DNA of 64,000 bases from positions 5,834 through 69,833 of the forward strand of contig CAZREB010000023.1 in the NCBI GenBank assembly GCA_964599095.1, written 5' to 3'. Made by a program: the position numbers and the translations under genes. The notes under the pieces were generated by a model. The model was not told the DNA's origin and searched no databases. It worked only from the letters and a program-made list of their open reading frames with translations. The DNA comes from SZAS-79 sp964599095. Its GTDB lineage: Bacteria; Pseudomonadota; Gammaproteobacteria; Burkholderiales; SG8-39. Positions 8,629 through 17,933 of the stretch are shown here, one piece after another. Position 1 is the first letter of the stretch. Each line of letters begins with the position of its first letter.

Positions 8629-10748
8629 TGTCGCCGATACGCTACGAGTTGGGGGCGGACCGCGTCGTCACGCTCACGTTCGACGCGCCCGAGGGCTCGG
8701 TCAACACGATGTCCGAGGCGTGGAAGAAGGCTTTCACGGAAAACGTCGCCCGGCTCGAAAAGGAGAAAGACTCATTCGACGGCGTGATCCTCGCGTCGGC
8801 CAAGAAAACCTTCTTCGCCGGCGCGGAACTGAAGGACATGGTCAAGCTGAAAGCGTCCGATGCGCCCAGGCTCTTCCATGAGCTCGAGGCGATCAAGGCC
8901 GATTTCCGCAAGCTCGAAAAGCTGGGCAGGCCCGTGGTGGCGGTGCTCGCGGGCACTGCCCTGGGCGGCGGGTTCGAGATCGCGTTGTCGGCGCATTGCC
9001 GGATCTGCGTCGACGACCCGAAGATCCAGCTCGGCTTTCCCGAGGTAGCGCTGGGCCTGCTGCCCGGCGCGGGCGGCGTGACCAAGCTCACGCGCCTGCT
9101 CGGTTTGCAGGCGGCGTTCCCGTACCTGATCGAAGGCAAGCTGATGAAGCCGGCGGACGCGGCCAAGCTCGGGCTGCTGCAGGGGCTGGCCAAGGACGCG
9201 GCCAACGCGCTGTCGATGGCCCGCGACTGGATCAAGGCGAATCCGTCACCGGTGCAGCCCTGGGATGCCAAGGATTACCGGATGCCGGGCGGCAATTCGA
9301 ATTCGCCGGCAGTCTCGCAGATGCTGGCCGTGGCTCCAGCCATGCTGGTCGAGAAAACCCGCGGCCTGTACCCGGCGCCCGAAGCGATCCTTTCGGCCAT
9401 GGTCGAGGGGGCGTACGTCGATTTCGACACCGCAATGCGCATCGAATCGAGATATATCGCAAAGCTCGCGGTGGGGCAGGTTGCGAAGAACATGATTACC
9501 GCGTTCTTCTTCAACCTCACGGCGATCAAGAGCGGCGCATCGAGGCCCAAAGACGTACCCAAGTGGAAGCCGGCCAAGGTCGGCATCCTCGGCGCCGGCA
9601 TGATGGGCGGCGGGATCGCCTATGCCACCGCAACGCGCGGCATTCCCTGCGTGCTCAAGGATGTGACGATCGAAGCGGCGCAAAAGGGGCGCAGCTACAC
9701 CGAGACCGTCCTGAACAAGCGCAAGGCGAGCCTCGACCCGCTCAACCTGATTGTGCCCACCGCGAGCGTCGACGACCTCGCCGGCTGCGACCTGATGATC
9801 GAGGCTGTGTTCGAAAAGCGCGACCTCAAGGCCCAGGTCACCAAGGAGTCCGAACCGAAACTCGCACCCGGCGGCATCTTCGCGTCCAATACCTCGACGC
9901 TCCCGATCACCGGGCTCGCAATGGCTTCCTCAAAGCCGGAGAACTTCATCGGCCTGCATTTCTTCTCTCCGGTCGACCGGATGCCTCTGGTGGAAATCAT
10001 CAAGGGCGCGAAGACCTCGCCCGAGACCATCGCGCGCGCCTACGACTACGTGCTTGCGATCTCGAAGACGCCGATCGTGGTCAACGATTCGCGCGGCTTC
10101 TACACCAGCCGCACTTTCGGCACCTTCGTCATGGAAGGCTGCTCGATGCTCGCCGAAGGCATCCCGCCGGCGATCATCGAGAACGCCGGGCGCCTCGCCG
10201 GCATGCCGGTCGGGCCGCTCGAGGTCATCGACCAGACGTCGATGTCCCTTTCGCTGCACGTGATGGAGCAGACCAAGGCCGACATGGAGGCCGAGGGCAA
10301 GACCTACGTGCCGGCGCCGGGGCAGGACGTCGTCGTGCGCATGGTCAAGGAATTCAAGCGCCCGGGACGCGCCGCCGGCGGCGGCTTTTACGAATACCCG
10401 AAGGAAGGCAAGAAATTCCTGTGGCCCGAGCTGAAGAAGATCTTCGCCAAGCCCGGCGCGACCTACGCCTTCGAGGAGCTCAAGGAGCGCATCCTCTATC
10501 GCCAGGCGATCGAGACAGCGCGCTGCCTGGAAGAGGGCGTGCTCACGAACGTCGGTGACGGCAACATCGGCTCGATCTTCGGCATCGGCTTCCCCGCGTG
10601 GACAGGCGGGGCGCTGCAGTACGTCAACAACATCGGCTCGAGGAAATTCGTTGCGCGTGCCGATGAACTCGCGAAGAAATACGGCGAGCGCTTCACGCCG
10701 CCGAAGCTGCTGCGCGATCTTGCCGCCAAGGACGGGATGCTCCTCTAG
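8628..10748 (+). CDS. Enoyl-CoA hydratase / 3-hydroxyacyl-CoA dehydrogenase fusion (FadB/FadJ family)
   Basis: Bifunctional 706-residue enzyme of beta-oxidation. The N-terminal crotonase domain (about 1-190) has AGTALGGGFEIALSAH and the catalytic FPEVALGLLPGAGG. After a linker, an NAD-binding domain starts with VGILGAGMMGGGIAYA near residue 318. The dehydrogenase active site shows ASNTSTLPIT and GLHFFSPVDRMPLVEI. The C-terminal half ends with GIGFPAWTGGALQYVN. The start codon overlaps the thiolase stop, and the next gene starts on the base after its own stop, so a tight operon is clear. It is one of two such fusions in the window; the other is at 32535-34628. Confidence 0.93.
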   Translation: MSPIRYELGADRVVTLTFDAPEGSVNTMSEAWKKAFTENVARLEKEKDSFDGVILASAKKTFFAGAELKDMVKLKASDAPRLFHELEAIKADFRKLEKLGRPVVAVLAGTALGGGFEIALSAHCRICVDDPKIQLGFPEVALGLLPGAGGVTKLTRLLGLQAAFPYLIEGKLMKPADAAKLGLLQGLAKDAANALSMARDWIKANPSPVQPWDAKDYRMPGGNSNSPAVSQMLAVAPAMLVEKTRGLYPAPEAILSAMVEGAYVDFDTAMRIESRYIAKLAVGQVAKNMITAFFFNLTAIKSGASRPKDVPKWKPAKVGILGAGMMGGGIAYATATRGIPCVLKDVTIEAAQKGRSYTETVLNKRKASLDPLNLIVPTASVDDLAGCDLMIEAVFEKRDLKAQVTKESEPKLAPGGIFASNTSTLPITGLAMASSKPENFIGLHFFSPVDRMPLVEIIKGAKTSPETIARAYDYVLAISKTPIVVNDSRGFYTSRTFGTFVMEGCSMLAEGIPPAIIENAGRLAGMPVGPLEVIDQTSMSLSLHVMEQTKADMEAEGKTYVPAPGQDVVVRMVKEFKRPGRAAGGGFYEYPKEGKKFLWPELKKIFAKPGATYAFEELKERILYRQAIETARCLEEGVLTNVGDGNIGSIFGIGFPAWTGGALQYVNNIGSRKFVARADELAKKYGERFTPPKLLRDLAAKDGMLL

Positions 10749-11711
10749 ATGTCGCTGCCGCCGATCCTGCAGGACCTTTCGCTCCCGGTGATCTGCTCGC
10801 CGATGTTCATCGCGGGCAACCCGAAGCTCGTCATCGAGCAATGCAAGGCCGGCGTCGTCGGGTCGTTCCCGGCGCTGAACGCGCGTCCGCAGGAAACGCT
10901 CGATGCCTGGCTGACCGAGATCGAGACCACGCTCGCGGACTTCCGCAAGGCAAATCCGGGCGCGACCGTCGCGCCCTATGCGGTCAACCAGATCGTGCAC
11001 AAGTCGAACGACCGGCTCGCACACGACGTCGAGGTCTGCATCCGCCACAAGGTGCCGATCACGATCACTTCGTTGCGGGCGCCCCATGATGTGGTTGCAG
11101 CGGTGCATTCCTACGGCGGCATCGTGCTGCATGACGTCATCAGCGTGCGCCATGCGGAGAAGGCGCTGGAAGCCGGCGTCGACGGCCTGATCCTGGTCTG
11201 CGCAGGCGCCGGCGGGCATGCGGGCACGCTCTCCCCGTTTGCATTGGTGGGCGAAGTGCGGCGCTTCTTCGACGGGCCGATCGTTCTCTCGGGCGCGATC
11301 GCCACGGGCGATGCAATCCTCGCGGCCCTCGCTTCCGGGGCGGACCTGGCCTATATCGGCACGCGATTCCTCGCGACACCCGAGGCGAGCGTCCCGGATC
11401 GCTACAAGGAAGAGATCCTGAAGGCGGCCGCGGCCGACATCGTCTACACCGACCTCTTTTCCGGGGTGCACGGCAACTATCTCAAGCACAGCGTGGTGGC
11501 GGCCGGCTTCGACCCGCAGAACCTGCCGAAGTCCGATCCCTCCAGGATGAACTTCGGCTCCGGCAGCGGCGTGGAGAAAAAGGTCTGGCGCGACATCTGG
11601 AGCGCCGGGCAGGGCGTCGGGCAGATCAAGGCGATCATGCCGGTGGCCGAAGTGGTTGCGCAGCTGAAGAAGGAATACGTGGCCGCGCGGCAGCGCCTGC
11701 AGTTGGGGTAA
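10749..11711 (+). CDS. Nitronate monooxygenase / 2-nitropropane dioxygenase family protein
   Basis: FMN-dependent TIM-barrel protein of 320 residues. Family features include PVICSPMFIAGNP at the N-terminus, VCAGAGGHAGTLSPFALV in the middle (the glycine-rich flavin-phosphate region with the family's conserved His) and AYIGTRFLATPEA near the C-terminus. Members oxidise nitronates, but many in beta-oxidation operons are thought to act on other electron-rich acyl compounds or as enoyl reductases, so the substrate is open. The ATG follows the previous stop without a gap, which makes translational coupling with the hydratase/dehydrogenase likely. Confidence 0.85.
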   Translation: MSLPPILQDLSLPVICSPMFIAGNPKLVIEQCKAGVVGSFPALNARPQETLDAWLTEIETTLADFRKANPGATVAPYAVNQIVHKSNDRLAHDVEVCIRHKVPITITSLRAPHDVVAAVHSYGGIVLHDVISVRHAEKALEAGVDGLILVCAGAGGHAGTLSPFALVGEVRRFFDGPIVLSGAIATGDAILAALASGADLAYIGTRFLATPEASVPDRYKEEILKAAAADIVYTDLFSGVHGNYLKHSVVAAGFDPQNLPKSDPSRMNFGSGSGVEKKVWRDIWSAGQGVGQIKAIMPVAEVVAQLKKEYVAARQRLQLG

Positions 11712-11753
11712 TCGAAGCCGCGGCGGATGCAGGGTTGACCGGAGGCCAGCACG

Positions 11754-12539
11754 ATGGCGGTTCTCGAAATCGAAAGGCGGGGCGCGGCGGCATGGCTGTG
11801 GCTGAACCGACCCGATGTGCGCAACGCACTCAACGAAGAACTCACCACCGCGATCGGCGAGGCCTTTGCGGCACTGGAAAAAGACGCCACCGCAAGGGTC
11901 GTGGTGCTCGCCGGCCGCGGGCAGGCGTTTTGCGCGGGCGGCGATCTCGGACGGATGGAAAAGGCCGCCAAGCTCGCCGAGGCCCGGGCGAAGAAAGACG
12001 CCGGCCGGTTCGCGAAACTCCTCTACCGCATCCACACTTGTCCCAAGCCGGTCATTGCACGCGTCCACGGCCCCGCATTTGCGGGCGGCATGGGCCTGGT
12101 CGCCGCGAGCGACCTGGTCGTGGTCGCCGAGGAAGCCGAGTTCTGCCTGCCGGAGACGAAGATCGGCCTGGTGCCGGCGATGATCAGTCCCTATCTTGTG
12201 CGCGCCATGGGGGAGCAGCAGGCGCGGCGCTACATGCTCACCGGCGAGCGGCTGGCGGCGCGCGAGGCGCAGCGCCTCGGGTTTGCGCACGAATGCGTGC
12301 CGATGCCCGGGTTGGATGACTGTGTCGAGAAAATGGCTGCGCGGTTGGCGCAGGCGGGACCGCAGGCGCTGGCGACGACGAAGGAATTGCTGATGCGAGT
12401 CGGCAAGGCCTCGATCACGCCGCGCCTGGGCGTGCAGACTGCTGCGGTGCTGGCGCAGGTGCGCGCCGGCCCGGAGGCGGGCGAAGGCATCCGCTCCTTC
12501 CTCGAGAAGCGTAAACCCGCCTGGGTGGAACCGAAATAG
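11754..12539 (+). CDS. Enoyl-CoA hydratase/isomerase family protein
   Basis: Single-domain crotonase of 261 residues. It shows GQAFCAGGDLGRMEKA (the oxyanion-hole loop), HGPAFAGGMGLVAASDL and PETKIGLVPAMISPYLVR with the position of the second catalytic acid, then SFLEKRKPAW at the C-terminus. The Glu at the usual first acid position is replaced in the AGGMGLV segment, as in methylglutaconyl-CoA hydratase-like and isomerase-like members, so the exact reaction is uncertain. A GGAGG ribosome site precedes the ATG. It may supply the hydratase missing from the carboxylase operon on the other strand (inference). Confidence 0.88.
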   Translation: MAVLEIERRGAAAWLWLNRPDVRNALNEELTTAIGEAFAALEKDATARVVVLAGRGQAFCAGGDLGRMEKAAKLAEARAKKDAGRFAKLLYRIHTCPKPVIARVHGPAFAGGMGLVAASDLVVVAEEAEFCLPETKIGLVPAMISPYLVRAMGEQQARRYMLTGERLAAREAQRLGFAHECVPMPGLDDCVEKMAARLAQAGPQALATTKELLMRVGKASITPRLGVQTAAVLAQVRAGPEAGEGIRSFLEKRKPAWVEPK

Positions 12540-12630
12540 GCCGGATGCGCATGCGCGCTACCGGAACTTTTCGCCCCGCGCCCTGCGCTACCATTGCGGT
12601 CCCGCACCGCCGCCCCGAGGAAGCACTTCA

Positions 12631-13626
12631 ATGAACAAGGCAATCGTCCTGGCCAGCCGCCCGCAGGGGTGGGTCAAGCCCGACCACTTCCGGCTCGAGA
12701 CGCAGCCGATGCCGTCGCCCAAGGACGGCGAAGTCCTCGTCAGGAATCTTTGGCTGTCGCTCGACCCGTATATGCGCGGCCGCATCAGCGATGCCAAGAG
12801 CTACGTGCCGCCGGTGGCGATCGGCGGCGTGATGGTCGGGCAGACGGTCGGCGAGGTCGTGGAGTCGAAGCACCCGGGCTTCAAGGCCGGCGACAACGTG
12901 CTCACGTCGCTGGGGTGGCAGACGCACGGCGTGGCCAAGGGGGCAGAGGTGACCAAGGTCGAAGCACGGCCGGGTGTACCGCTCTCGTATTACCTTGGCG
13001 TGCTCGGCATGCCCGGGCTCACGGCGTACTTCGGCCTGTATGAGATAGGCCATCCGCGCGCCGGCAATACGCTGGTCGTCTCGGCGGCGTCGGGCGCGGT
13101 GGGCAGCGTGGTCGGGCAGCTCGGCAAGGCCTCCGGTTGCCGCGTGGTCGGCATCGCGGGCGGCAAGGAAAAATGCGACTACGTCGTGAAGGAACTCGGG
13201 TTCGACGCCTGCGTCGATTACAAAGCCGGCCGGCTCGACGCGGACCTCGCGGCGGCCTGTCCCGACGGCGTCGACGTTTACTTCGAAAACGTCGGCGGGC
13301 CGATCATGGAGGCGGTGATGATGCGCATGAATTTCGCGTCGCGCATGATCGTTTGCGGCCTGATCTCGGACTACAACGCCACCGAGCCCTATGGCGTGAA
13401 GACGATGCGCGCGATCCTCGTCAACCGGATCCGGGTGCAGGGCATGATCGTATTCGACTGGCTTGCGCGCTATCCCGAGGGCATCAAGGCCCTCTCCGGG
13501 CTGGTCGCCGCCGGCAGGATCAAGTACCGCGAATCCGTGGTGCAGGGCATCGAAAACGCGCCGCAGGGGCTGGTCGACCTGCTGCAGGGAAGGAATTTCG
13601 GCAAGCAACTCGTGAAACTCACCTGA
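12631..13626 (+). CDS. NADP-dependent MDR oxidoreductase (CurA/prostaglandin-reductase type)
   Basis: This zinc-free medium-chain reductase (331 residues) belongs to the family that reduces activated C=C bonds with NADPH. The N-terminal segment WLSLDPYMRGRI is typical of the CurA/leukotriene B4 dehydrogenase group. The Rossmann loop is VVSAASGAVGSVVGQLGK near residues 150-167, followed by YFENVGGPIMEAVM. No zinc-binding cysteines are seen. A 91-bp gap separates it from the hydratase, so it may have its own promoter, though none is convincing. It could reduce an unsaturated terpenoid or enone made nearby (inference). Confidence 0.88.
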   Translation: MNKAIVLASRPQGWVKPDHFRLETQPMPSPKDGEVLVRNLWLSLDPYMRGRISDAKSYVPPVAIGGVMVGQTVGEVVESKHPGFKAGDNVLTSLGWQTHGVAKGAEVTKVEARPGVPLSYYLGVLGMPGLTAYFGLYEIGHPRAGNTLVVSAASGAVGSVVGQLGKASGCRVVGIAGGKEKCDYVVKELGFDACVDYKAGRLDADLAAACPDGVDVYFENVGGPIMEAVMMRMNFASRMIVCGLISDYNATEPYGVKTMRAILVNRIRVQGMIVFDWLARYPEGIKALSGLVAAGRIKYRESVVQGIENAPQGLVDLLQGRNFGKQLVKLT

Positions 13627-13645
13627 ACCGAACCGGGGAAGAACA

Positions 13646-14341
13646 ATGATCGATCTCTACACCTGGCCGACGCCCAACGGGCACAAGGTCCACATCATGC
13701 TGGAAGAATCGGGCATCCCTTACAAGGTGCACCCGATCAACATCGGCGCCGGCGAGCAGTTCGCCCCCGAGTTCCTCAGGATCTCGCCGAACAACAAGAT
13801 GCCGGCGATGGTCGACCCGGACGGGCCCGGCGGCAAGCCGCTGTCGATGTTCGAGTCCGGCGCGATGCTGGTCTACCTCGCCTCCAAGAGCGGCCGGTTC
13901 CTGCCCGAGGACCTCGCCAAGAAGTGGTCGACGCTCTCGTGGCTGATGTTCCAGATGGGCGGCGTCGGGCCGATGCTCGGCCAGGCGCACCACTTCCTCG
14001 GCTATGCGCCGGAGAAGATTCCCTACGCGATGGACCGCTACCGGAACGAGGCCAACCGGCTGTATGGCGTGATCGACAGGCGCCTGGGGGAGTCGGAATA
14101 CATCGCGTGCGACGAGTACACGATCGCCGACATGGCCATCGTGCCGTGGTTGCGCTTCCCGGAAAGGCAGGGCGTGAACGTCGACGAATACCCGCGCCTG
14201 AAGAAGTGGCGCGACGCGATCCTCGAGCGTCCCGCCGTCAAGCGCGCCCTAGAGATCCTCGCCGAACGGCGTCGCGCAGGGCCGCATACCGACAAGGAGC
14301 GCGAGATCCTGTTCGGCAAGACGCAGTACGCAAAGAGGTGA
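13646..14341 (+). CDS. Glutathione S-transferase, YghU/YfcG-like
   Basis: The 231-residue protein has an N-terminal thioredoxin-like domain with TWPTPNGHKVHIMLEESG, then the glutathione-binding NKMPAMVDPDG (cis-Pro) and MFESGAMLVYLA, followed by an all-helical C-terminal domain with SEYIACDEYTIADMA. The TPNG turn in place of a catalytic Tyr or Ser/Cys is the hallmark of the Nu class (E. coli YghU and YfcG), which has disulfide-bond reductase activity. It lies 19 bp after the MDR reductase and 8 bp before an SDR, so a role in detoxifying reactive intermediates of the same pathway is plausible. Confidence 0.9.
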   Translation: MIDLYTWPTPNGHKVHIMLEESGIPYKVHPINIGAGEQFAPEFLRISPNNKMPAMVDPDGPGGKPLSMFESGAMLVYLASKSGRFLPEDLAKKWSTLSWLMFQMGGVGPMLGQAHHFLGYAPEKIPYAMDRYRNEANRLYGVIDRRLGESEYIACDEYTIADMAIVPWLRFPERQGVNVDEYPRLKKWRDAILERPAVKRALEILAERRRAGPHTDKEREILFGKTQYAKR

Positions 14342-14349
14342 CGGCGTCG

Positions 14350-15114
14350 ATGGGCCAGTCCCTGAAAGGCAAGGTCGCCTGGGTCACCGGCGGCGGCAGC
14401 GGAATCGGTCTCGCTGGCGCGATCGAAATGGTCAAGGCCGGGGCGCACGTTGTCATTTCGGGTCGGACGAAGGCCACGAACGACAGCGCGGAAAAGGAAC
14501 TCAAGGCGCTCGGCAGCGCCGAGGCGATCCTGCTCGACGTGGCGGACAAGAAGGCGGTGAAAGCGGCAGCCGATACGATCCTCGCGAAGCACGGGCGCAT
14601 CGACATCCTCGTCAACAGCGCCGGCACCAATGCGACGAAGCGCAATTTCGACGTGGTCTCGCCTGAGGCGTGGGACGACGTAGTCGCAATCAACCTGTCG
14701 GGCCTTTTCTACTGCGTGCATTCCGTGCTGCCGGCGATGCGCAGGCAGAAGGACGGCCTGATCATCAATGTATCCTCGTGGGCCGGGCGCTTCGCATCCA
14801 GGCTGACCGGGCCGGCGTACAACGCGACCAAGCGCGCGGTGATCGCGCTGACCGAGTCGATCAACATGGAAGAGTGCACCAACGGCATCCGTGCCAGTTC
14901 GGTGCTGCCCGGCGAGGTCGCGACGCCGATCCTGAGAAAGCGCCCGGTGCCGCCGTCCAGGGAAGAGCAGGACCGCATGACGCAGGCCGAGGACCTCGGG
15001 CAGGGGATCCTGTTCATCGCCACGATGCCGGCACGCACCTGCGTGAACGAGCTGATCATCGCGCCGACCTGGAACCGCTTCTACACCGGCGGGCTCGAGA
15101 CGCCCAAGAAGTAG
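14350..15114 (+). CDS. SDR family oxidoreductase
   Basis: Classical short-chain dehydrogenase of 254 residues, with TGGGSGIG for cofactor binding, NSAGTNA, a catalytic Ser in INVSSWAGR and YNATK as the active-site YxxxK. The start ATG lies 8 bp after the GST stop. The C-terminal part NELIIAPTWNRFYTGG differs from the usual DGG ending, so the substrate cannot be inferred. Within an oxidative cluster (P450 and Baeyer-Villiger enzyme downstream), oxidation of an alcohol to a ketone would be logical. Confidence 0.88.
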   Translation: MGQSLKGKVAWVTGGGSGIGLAGAIEMVKAGAHVVISGRTKATNDSAEKELKALGSAEAILLDVADKKAVKAAADTILAKHGRIDILVNSAGTNATKRNFDVVSPEAWDDVVAINLSGLFYCVHSVLPAMRRQKDGLIINVSSWAGRFASRLTGPAYNATKRAVIALTESINMEECTNGIRASSVLPGEVATPILRKRPVPPSREEQDRMTQAEDLGQGILFIATMPARTCVNELIIAPTWNRFYTGGLETPKK

Positions 15115-15148
15115 CCGGGTCCCCACCAACACTGCGCAGGGCAGCCGA

Positions 15149-16402
15149 ATGCAGACCGCGAATACCCATCCGGAAAGGGACAAGGCCCGGGCGATGCCGA
15201 TCGAGCAGATCGACGTCAGCAAAGGCTATCTGTTCGAGCAGGACATCGTCGAGTTCTACTTCGAGCGACTGCGCAAGGAAGACCCGGTCCACCTTACGAA
15301 CAGCAAGCGTTACGGTCCGTATTGGTCGGTCACGCGGTTCGACGACATCATGGCCGTGGACATGAACCACGCGGTGTTCTCGTCGGAGTCGCGACTGGGC
15401 GGAATCGCCCTCGCCGAGCGGCCGCCCGAGGAGATGTACCCGAGCTTCATCTCGATGGATCCACCCCGGCACGATGAGCAGAGAAAGACCGTCAACCCGA
15501 TCGTCGGGCCGCGCAACCTCGCCGGCCTCGAATCGACGATCCGAAAGCGTGTGTGCGGCATCCTCGACGGCCTGCCCGTCGGCGAGGAATTCGACTGGGT
15601 GCAGCGCGTTTCGATCGAACTGACCACCCAGATGCTGGCGACGCTGTTCGACTTTCCGTTCGAGGAACGCCGGCTGCTCACGTGGTGGTCGGACATGGCC
15701 ACCGGCGATCCCGACGGCAACGGGCCGGTCACCTCGTGGGAGATGCGCAGAGCGGAGCTGGGCAAGTGCCAGGACTACTTCACCCGCCTGTGGAACGAGC
15801 GGGTCAACGCCGAACCGCGCAACGACCTGATCTCGATGATGGCGCATGCGCCGGCCACGCGAAACATGCAGCCCTCGGAGTTTCTCGGCAACCTGATCCT
15901 GCTGATCGTCGGCGGCAACGATACGACCCGCAATTCGATCAGCGGCGGTCTGCTGGCGCTGAACCGCAATCCGGCCGAATACGACAAGCTGCGCGCCAAC
16001 CCGGCCCTGGTCGCGAGCCTGGTGCCTGAAATCATCCGCTGGCAGACGCCCCTTGCCCACATGCGCCGCACCGCGCTGGCGGATGCCGAACTCGGCGGCA
16101 AGACCATCCGCAAGGGCGACAAGGTGGTCATGTGGTACCTGTCGGGCAATCGCGACGATGAGGCGATCAAGGACGCCGGCCGGTTCATCATCGATCGAGA
16201 GCAGCCGCGCCGGCACCTCTCGTTCGGCTTCGGCATCCACCATTGCATGGGGAGCCGCCTGGCCGAGCTGCAGTTGAAGGTCCTGTGGGAGGAGATTCTC
16301 GAACGCTTCCCGCGCATCGATGTGGTCGGCGAGCCGGTGCGTACGAAATCCAATTTCGTCCACGGCTTCGTCTCGATGCCGGTGGTGATCCCGGCGCATT
16401 GA
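15149..16402 (+). CDS. Cytochrome P450 (bacterial, CYP125/124/142-like motif)
   Basis: A soluble P450 of 417 residues. The I-helix oxygen-binding motif is GGNDTTRNSISGG, the ExxR is in PEIIRWQTPLAHMRRTA, and the heme loop is FGFGIHHCMGSRLAE with thiolate C366. This heme loop is typical of CYP125/CYP142/CYP124 enzymes, which hydroxylate the terminal carbon of sterol side chains or methyl-branched lipids, and also occurs in related terpene hydroxylases. No ferredoxin or reductase gene is nearby, so electrons must come from elsewhere. An alternative in-frame ATG lies at 15194. It overlaps the monooxygenase downstream. Confidence 0.92.
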   Translation: MQTANTHPERDKARAMPIEQIDVSKGYLFEQDIVEFYFERLRKEDPVHLTNSKRYGPYWSVTRFDDIMAVDMNHAVFSSESRLGGIALAERPPEEMYPSFISMDPPRHDEQRKTVNPIVGPRNLAGLESTIRKRVCGILDGLPVGEEFDWVQRVSIELTTQMLATLFDFPFEERRLLTWWSDMATGDPDGNGPVTSWEMRRAELGKCQDYFTRLWNERVNAEPRNDLISMMAHAPATRNMQPSEFLGNLILLIVGGNDTTRNSISGGLLALNRNPAEYDKLRANPALVASLVPEIIRWQTPLAHMRRTALADAELGGKTIRKGDKVVMWYLSGNRDDEAIKDAGRFIIDREQPRRHLSFGFGIHHCMGSRLAELQLKVLWEEILERFPRIDVVGEPVRTKSNFVHGFVSMPVVIPAH

Positions 16403-17883
16403 GGCGCGACATCGAGCACTTCGACGTATTGATCGTCGGCGCCGGCCTGTCCGGCATAGGCGCGGGCGTCCACCTGCAGAAGCGCTGCCCGGGCCGCAGC
16501 TACGCGATCCTGGAGGGCCGCGAACGCATGGGCGGGACCTGGGACCTGTTCCGCTACCCCGGCATCCGCTCCGACTCCGACATGTACACCCTCGGCTACG
16601 CGTTCAGGCCGTGGGAGGGGGCGAAGGCGATCGCCGACGGGCCTTCGATCCTCCGGTACGTGCAGGATACGGCGCGCGAATACGGCGTCGACAGGAAGAT
16701 CCGCTACGGCCACCGGGTCAGGAGCGCGGCGTGGTCCACCCGCGATGCCTGCTGGACCATCGAGGCGGAGCACGCCGGCACGCCGGTGACGATCACCTGT
16801 GGTTTCCTTTTCGTCTGCGGCGGCTACTACAGGTATTCGGAGGGCTACACCCCCGAATTCCCCGGAGTGGAAAAGTTCGCAGGCCGGGTCGTCCATCCGC
16901 AGCAGTGGCCGGAGGACCTCGACTACGAAGGCAAGCGCGTCGTCGTCATCGGCAGCGGCGCGACCGCCGTGACGCTCGTGCCCGAGATGGCGAAGAAGGC
17001 TGCGCACGTAACGATGCTGCAGCGGTCGCCCACCTATGTGGTTGCGAGGCCCTCGGAAGACGGCATGGCCAACTGGCTGCGCCGCCATTTGCCGGCGATG
17101 CTCGCCTATGGCATCTCGCGCTGGAAGCGGGTATTGCTGCAGCAGTACTTCTTCAACTTGTGCCGCAGGAAGCCGGCACACGCGAAGAAGCTCATCCTCG
17201 GCGGCGTCCGGGCTTACCTCGGGCCGGAGTACGACGTCGACAAGCATTTCACGCCGCGCTACAACCCATGGGAGCAGCGCCTGTGCCTGGTGCCCGACGG
17301 CGACCTGTTCTTCGCGCTCAGGAAGAAGAAGGCCTCGGTGGTGACCGACCGGATCGAATCGTTTACCCGGAAGGGGCTCAGGCTGCAGTCGGGCGCCGAA
17401 CTCGAGGCCGACATCATCGTCACCGCCACCGGCCTGAACCTGGAAGTCCTGGCCGGCGTTGCGGTCTCGGTCGATGGCGCCACTGTCGACCCGGCATCCA
17501 CGTTCAGCTACAAGGGCCTGATGTACAGCGGCGTGCCGAACCTGGCCTCCTCGTTCGGCTATACGAACGCGTCGTGGACGCTGAAATGCGACCTGACGTG
17601 CGAATACGTCTGCCGGTTGCTCAACTTCATGGAGCGGCATGGCTACGCCCAATGCACGCCCCGGCTGGACGACCCGGACATGGCGCCCGCGCCGTGGATC
17701 GACTTCTCGTCGGGCTACGTGCAGCGCAGCCTGCACCGGTTCCCGAAGCAAGGCGCGAATGCCCCGTGGAAAATGCCGCAGAACTATGCCCGGGACATCA
17801 TGACCCTGCGTTTCGGGCGGATCGACGACGGGATCATGCAATTCTCGAAGCCGGGCGCCGGGCGGGCGAAGAAGCGCGCTTGA
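16399..17883 (+). CDS. Flavin-containing monooxygenase, Baeyer-Villiger type
   Basis: The protein (494 residues) has two Rossmann motifs: VGAGLSGIGAGVHL for FAD near the start and VIGSGATAVTLVPEM for NADPH. Between them lies FAGRVVHPQQWP, an exact match to the Baeyer-Villiger fingerprint FxGxxxHxxxW(P/D). The enzyme should insert oxygen next to a ketone, giving an ester or lactone, using NADPH and O2. No ATG fits: the only sensible start is TTG at 16399-16401, overlapping the P450 stop as TTGA, with the FAD loop some 12 residues later. Tight coupling suggests that P450 and monooxygenase act on the same substrate. Confidence 0.9.
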   Translation: MRRDIEHFDVLIVGAGLSGIGAGVHLQKRCPGRSYAILEGRERMGGTWDLFRYPGIRSDSDMYTLGYAFRPWEGAKAIADGPSILRYVQDTAREYGVDRKIRYGHRVRSAAWSTRDACWTIEAEHAGTPVTITCGFLFVCGGYYRYSEGYTPEFPGVEKFAGRVVHPQQWPEDLDYEGKRVVVIGSGATAVTLVPEMAKKAAHVTMLQRSPTYVVARPSEDGMANWLRRHLPAMLAYGISRWKRVLLQQYFFNLCRRKPAHAKKLILGGVRAYLGPEYDVDKHFTPRYNPWEQRLCLVPDGDLFFALRKKKASVVTDRIESFTRKGLRLQSGAELEADIIVTATGLNLEVLAGVAVSVDGATVDPASTFSYKGLMYSGVPNLASSFGYTNASWTLKCDLTCEYVCRLLNFMERHGYAQCTPRLDDPDMAPAPWIDFSSGYVQRSLHRFPKQGANAPWKMPQNYARDIMTLRFGRIDDGIMQFSKPGAGRAKKRA

Positions 17884-17933
17884 ACCCGACGCCCCTGCAA
17901 GGATTCCGGTCCCCGGACGACTAAGCGGAATGA

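Noticed and set aside
9930..12290. A long open minus-strand frame (786 codons) across two plus-strand genes
   Set aside because: High GC makes antisense frames open. The translation is Arg/His/Asp-rich without motifs, while the plus strand carries clear enzymes.
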